From DATBJG01 sp963790545 (lineage in GTDB: Bacteria > Acidobacteriota > Vicinamibacteria > Vicinamibacterales > JAMQPK01): a stretch of 64,000 nt of DNA. Under the pieces are notes generated by a model, which was not told the origin of the DNA, did no database searches, and was given only the letters and a program-made list of their open reading frames with translations. Positions 61,656 to 64,000 of the stretch are shown in pieces (the first letter of the stretch is position 1; the number at the start of each line of letters is the position of its first letter). Position numbers and translations under genes: made by a program. Where the stretch lies: the NCBI GenBank assembly GCA_963790545.1, contig CAWBPA010000017.1, positions 1,116,001 through 1,180,000 of the forward strand, in the 5' to 3' direction.

Positions 61656-64000
61656 TTCCGCCGCATGTGAAATGGAGTGCTGGTCACGACTCCCATGACG
61701 AGCGTCGAAAAGCGATAGTCGGTGCGGGCGGCCTCCCGGACAACCCGGCGAACCACCGGCATGTCGTAGTACTCGAGGCCGCGGCCCAAGGCGTAGGTCA
61801 GCATCTTTTCCGTCATGGTGCCGACGAACTGGTCCGGATGCTTGAGCAGCGCCTGACGCAGGCTCACCGGACCCGTCACATCGGTCCCGTCGGCGAGCTG
61901 CCCGGACGCGTCGACCACTCCAGCCGTCTCCTTCGTCCGCCAGCGCCCGACCGCGTCGAAGTTCTCGAGCGAAAACCCGAGCGGATCCATGACCCTGTGG
62001 CAACTCGCGCAGCCCGGATTCTTCCGGTGCTCCTCCGTTCGCTCGCGAACCGTCAGCGCCTTGCCATGATCGGCTGTTTCTTCGAGCGCCGGCACGTTGG
62101 GGGGCGGGGCTGGCGGCGGCGTGCCCAGAATGTTTTCGAGGATCCACTTGCCGCGCAGGACCGGAGACGTGCGGTTCGGATACGACGTCACGGTCAGAAC
62201 GCTGGCGTGCCCCAGTAGTCCCCGACGATTCTCGTCCGCGAGCGTGACGCGCCTGATACGAGTGCCGTACACGTTGGGGATTCCGTAGTGCCTCGCGAGC
62301 CGTTCGTTCACAAACGTGTAATTGGCCGTCAACAGATCGAGCACGCTCCGATCTTCGCGCATGACGGACTCGAACAAGAGTTCCGTCTCGCGTCGAAACG
62401 CCTCGCGCAGGTTGTCGTCGAAATCGGGAAACTCCTGGCCGTCGGGCAGATGAGTTTGCAGGTTGCGGAGGAAAAGCCACTGCCCGGCAAAGTTACGCAC
62501 CAGCGCTTCGGATCGCGTGTCCGCCAGCATTCGTCGCACCTGCCGCTCGAGCACGGCCGGATCCTTGAGCTTGCCCTGCGCGGCCACACTCAACAACTCG
62601 TCGTCCGGGATACTGCTCCACAGAAAGAATGACAACCGAGACGCCAGTTCCAGGCCGCCGACGCGATACACCATTCCGGGCGTCGGCTTGGGTGGGTCCA
62701 ACTCGGCACGGAACAGAAACTGGGGGCTGGCGAGGATGAGTCGCAGTGCCTGTCGAATGCCGGTATCGAAGTCCCCGCTCTTGCGACCCGCCCGGTAGAA
62801 CTCCAGCAGGTGGTTGACATCTGCGTCTGTCACGGGTCGACGATAGGCGCGGCGCGAAAGGGTCGACAGGATCTTCCGGGCACATGCAATTTCGTTCGCG
62901 TCGATCTCCTGCGAACTTCTGCGAGACCTCGCCGAAGAGTCGGTGGAGGCGGGAAGCGCGGAGCGCGAAGTCGGACGGCACACGAAAATCCGGCGGCGGC
63001 TGCGCGTATCACCCAAGCCTGTGGCGTCAAACGGCCCTCGAACGTCGACGTAGTCGATGAGCGGAATCCCGTTCATGTTCTGCAGGTCGTGATCACGCAC
63101 GTGGGGCTGCAGCGGTTCATCGGACTCGGATGCGTTCTTCCTGAGGAACGCCACGGTAACCGTACGGGGTCCGGCCTTGATGGGAATGCGAGCCTTCAAC
63201 CGCTCGTCGATCTTGTCGCCTGCCGCAGACATGTTCTCGTCGGACATTTTGTTGTCCGCGTCGCCACCGACAGGTGCCAGAAAGACTCGCTCGCCATCCA
63301 CGCTGATCTCGAGCTCGTGTGGAAACTCGAGTCCGGTGATGTACCCGACAATGTTCCGTGTCAGTTTCACGTTGATCTGGTACGTCGCATCGAGCGGAAA
63401 CGTGTGTCGAATCAGGGTTCCCCCTCGGGTCCCGAGCGGAAGGCCCTCGATGTGCTCGTCCTGCGCGCGATCGGGCGGGATACGGTGCAGATGACTGATG
63501 GGGGTCGTACCGGGATCGCCGACGGCCAGACTGCTGATCTTGTGCGACGCCACCAGGTACTGCTCCAGCAGCGACGGTGAGACCTTCAACACATCCGCGA
63601 TGTTGTCGAAGCCATAGCTCTCGTCATCGGCGGGAAGGAGCGCGCTCGCGTCGATGTCGAGGTCCAGCAGGTCGCGAATGGCGTTCTGGTATTCGGTGCG
63701 GTTGAGCCGGTGCAGTGACGCCCGGCCCGGGTTCGGCTTTTCGACCGTCTCGCGGTCGATTGACGATTCCAGCCACCGAACGAAGCCATCGATGGTCGCA
63801 TTGTCCGGTCGTGGAAGACCCTGGGGGGGCATCATGCCGCCACGAAGTTTGCGAACGACCTTTTCCCAGACCTCGGCATGAACGGAAAACTGATCCAGCG
63901 GCATGGCTTCGAGCACGAGGCCCGCGGTCTTCGTACGCTGGCTGTGGCAGGTTACGCAGTACTTATCGAGGAGCGCACGGTGCGATGCACTGTTCCCAGC
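61613..64000 (-). CDS. DUF1592/DUF1588/DUF1585 cytochrome-like protein (5' partial)
   Basis: The frame is open to the window end, so the start lies outside. The first visible residues include YCVTCHSQ, a CxxCH heme site of a cytochrome-c-like domain. Then LHRLNRTEYQNAIRDLLDLDIDASALLPADDESYGFDNIADVL (DUF1587), a carbohydrate-binding-like middle, RRAYRRPVTDADV (DUF1595), FLWSSIPDDELL (DUF1592), NPGCASCHRVMDPLGFSLENFDAVGRWR (DUF1588, second CxxCH), and the DUF1585 end (RRVVREAARTDYRFSTLVMGVVTSTPF). About 20 extra residues near SALPASTDSSARSRR are unusual. The C-terminus is repeat-encoded. Confidence 0.9.
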   Translation of the reverse strand, partial: AGNSASHRALLDKYCVTCHSQRTKTAGLVLEAMPLDQFSVHAEVWEKVVRKLRGGMMPPQGLPRPDNATIDGFVRWLESSIDRETVEKPNPGRASLHRLNRTEYQNAIRDLLDLDIDASALLPADDESYGFDNIADVLKVSPSLLEQYLVASHKISSLAVGDPGTTPISHLHRIPPDRAQDEHIEGLPLGTRGGTLIRHTFPLDATYQINVKLTRNIVGYITGLEFPHELEISVDGERVFLAPVGGDADNKMSDENMSAAGDKIDERLKARIPIKAGPRTVTVAFLRKNASESDEPLQPHVRDHDLQNMNGIPLIDYVDVRGPFDATGLGDTRSRRRIFVCRPTSRSALPASTDSSARSRRSSQEIDANEIACARKILSTLSRRAYRRPVTDADVNHLLEFYRAGRKSGDFDTGIRQALRLILASPQFLFRAELDPPKPTPGMVYRVGGLELASRLSFFLWSSIPDDELLSVAAQGKLKDPAVLERQVRRMLADTRSEALVRNFAGQWLFLRNLQTHLPDGQEFPDFDDNLREAFRRETELLFESVMREDRSVLDLLTANYTFVNERLARHYGIPNVYGTRIRRVTLADENRRGLLGHASVLTVTSYPNRTSPVLRGKWILENILGTPPPAPPPNVPALEETADHGKALTVRERTEEHRKNPGCASCHRVMDPLGFSLENFDAVGRWRTKETAGVVDASGQLADGTDVTGPVSLRQALLKHPDQFVGTMTEKMLTYALGRGLEYYDMPVVRRVVREAARTDYRFSTLVMGVVTSTPFHMRRNEVSSLRAEGSTGP

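Overview
The window reads as chromosomal DNA of an environmental acidobacterium, most likely class Vicinamibacteria (Acidobacteriota subdivision 6). This is inferred from gene content: a DUF1552/DUF1592 pair, TonB receptors with an N-terminal carboxypeptidase-regulatory domain, a PQQ dehydrogenase, a CBM9/DUF5916 outer-membrane protein, DUF6152 proteins and a secreted family with a GHSVGxWxGDTLVVDT signature. GC is high throughout. I saw no rRNA, tRNA, CRISPR array, transposase, integrase or phage gene.

Layout. 1-9.8 kb: catabolic dehydrogenases and a sugar-type TIM barrel (MetE-like protein, Gfo/Idh/MocA oxidoreductase, EboE-like barrel, beta-hydroxyacid dehydrogenase, CoA-acylating aldehyde dehydrogenase, hydroxyacid-oxoacid transhydrogenase). 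9.9-11.6 kb: small hypotheticals. 11.7-19.7 kb (minus): a gene set encoding a beta-hydroxyacid dehydrogenase, 2-oxoacid dehydrogenase E1 alpha, E1 beta and E2, an unusual M24 (creatinase/DddP-like) protein, an atypical SDR and a second MetE-like protein. 20-30 kb: AtoE-type transporter, a secreted kinase-like protein, an Rbs-type sugar ABC importer, an MFS transporter and a PQQ dehydrogenase. 30.3-33.5 kb: a compact operon of DUF6282 hydrolase, RraA/CHA-type aldolase and SLC13 transporter. 33.6-42 kb: secreted and outer-membrane proteins and a PhoX-like protein. 42.3-50.2 kb (minus): a FecA-like TonB receptor, an adaptor-like lipoprotein, PilZ protein, LuxR-type regulator, ABC-2 exporter and isoprenylcysteine-methyltransferase-like protein. 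50.3-57.4 kb (minus): NTF2-like, NmrA-like, third MetE-like, DUF6152 and a second TonB receptor. 57.6-64 kb: secreted protein, ankyrin-repeat protein, DUF1552 and DUF1592 proteins.

Two things stand out. First, the intergenic spaces are filled with fold-back repeats: imperfect short tandem units on one side of a loop and their reverse complement on the other. Several families occur, with arms that change from locus to locus while still pairing, and in places the repeats run into coding sequence. Second, three MetE-C/EaCoMT-like zinc proteins sit apart from any methionine genes and next to dehydrogenases, one of them beside an operon whose M24 protein has lost a metal ligand; together these suggest an undescribed catabolic route.

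Caution: seven genes carry single-base frameshifts, some in homopolymers. This looks more like an uncorrected long-read assembly than mass pseudogenisation, so frame-dependent calls there are reconstructions.
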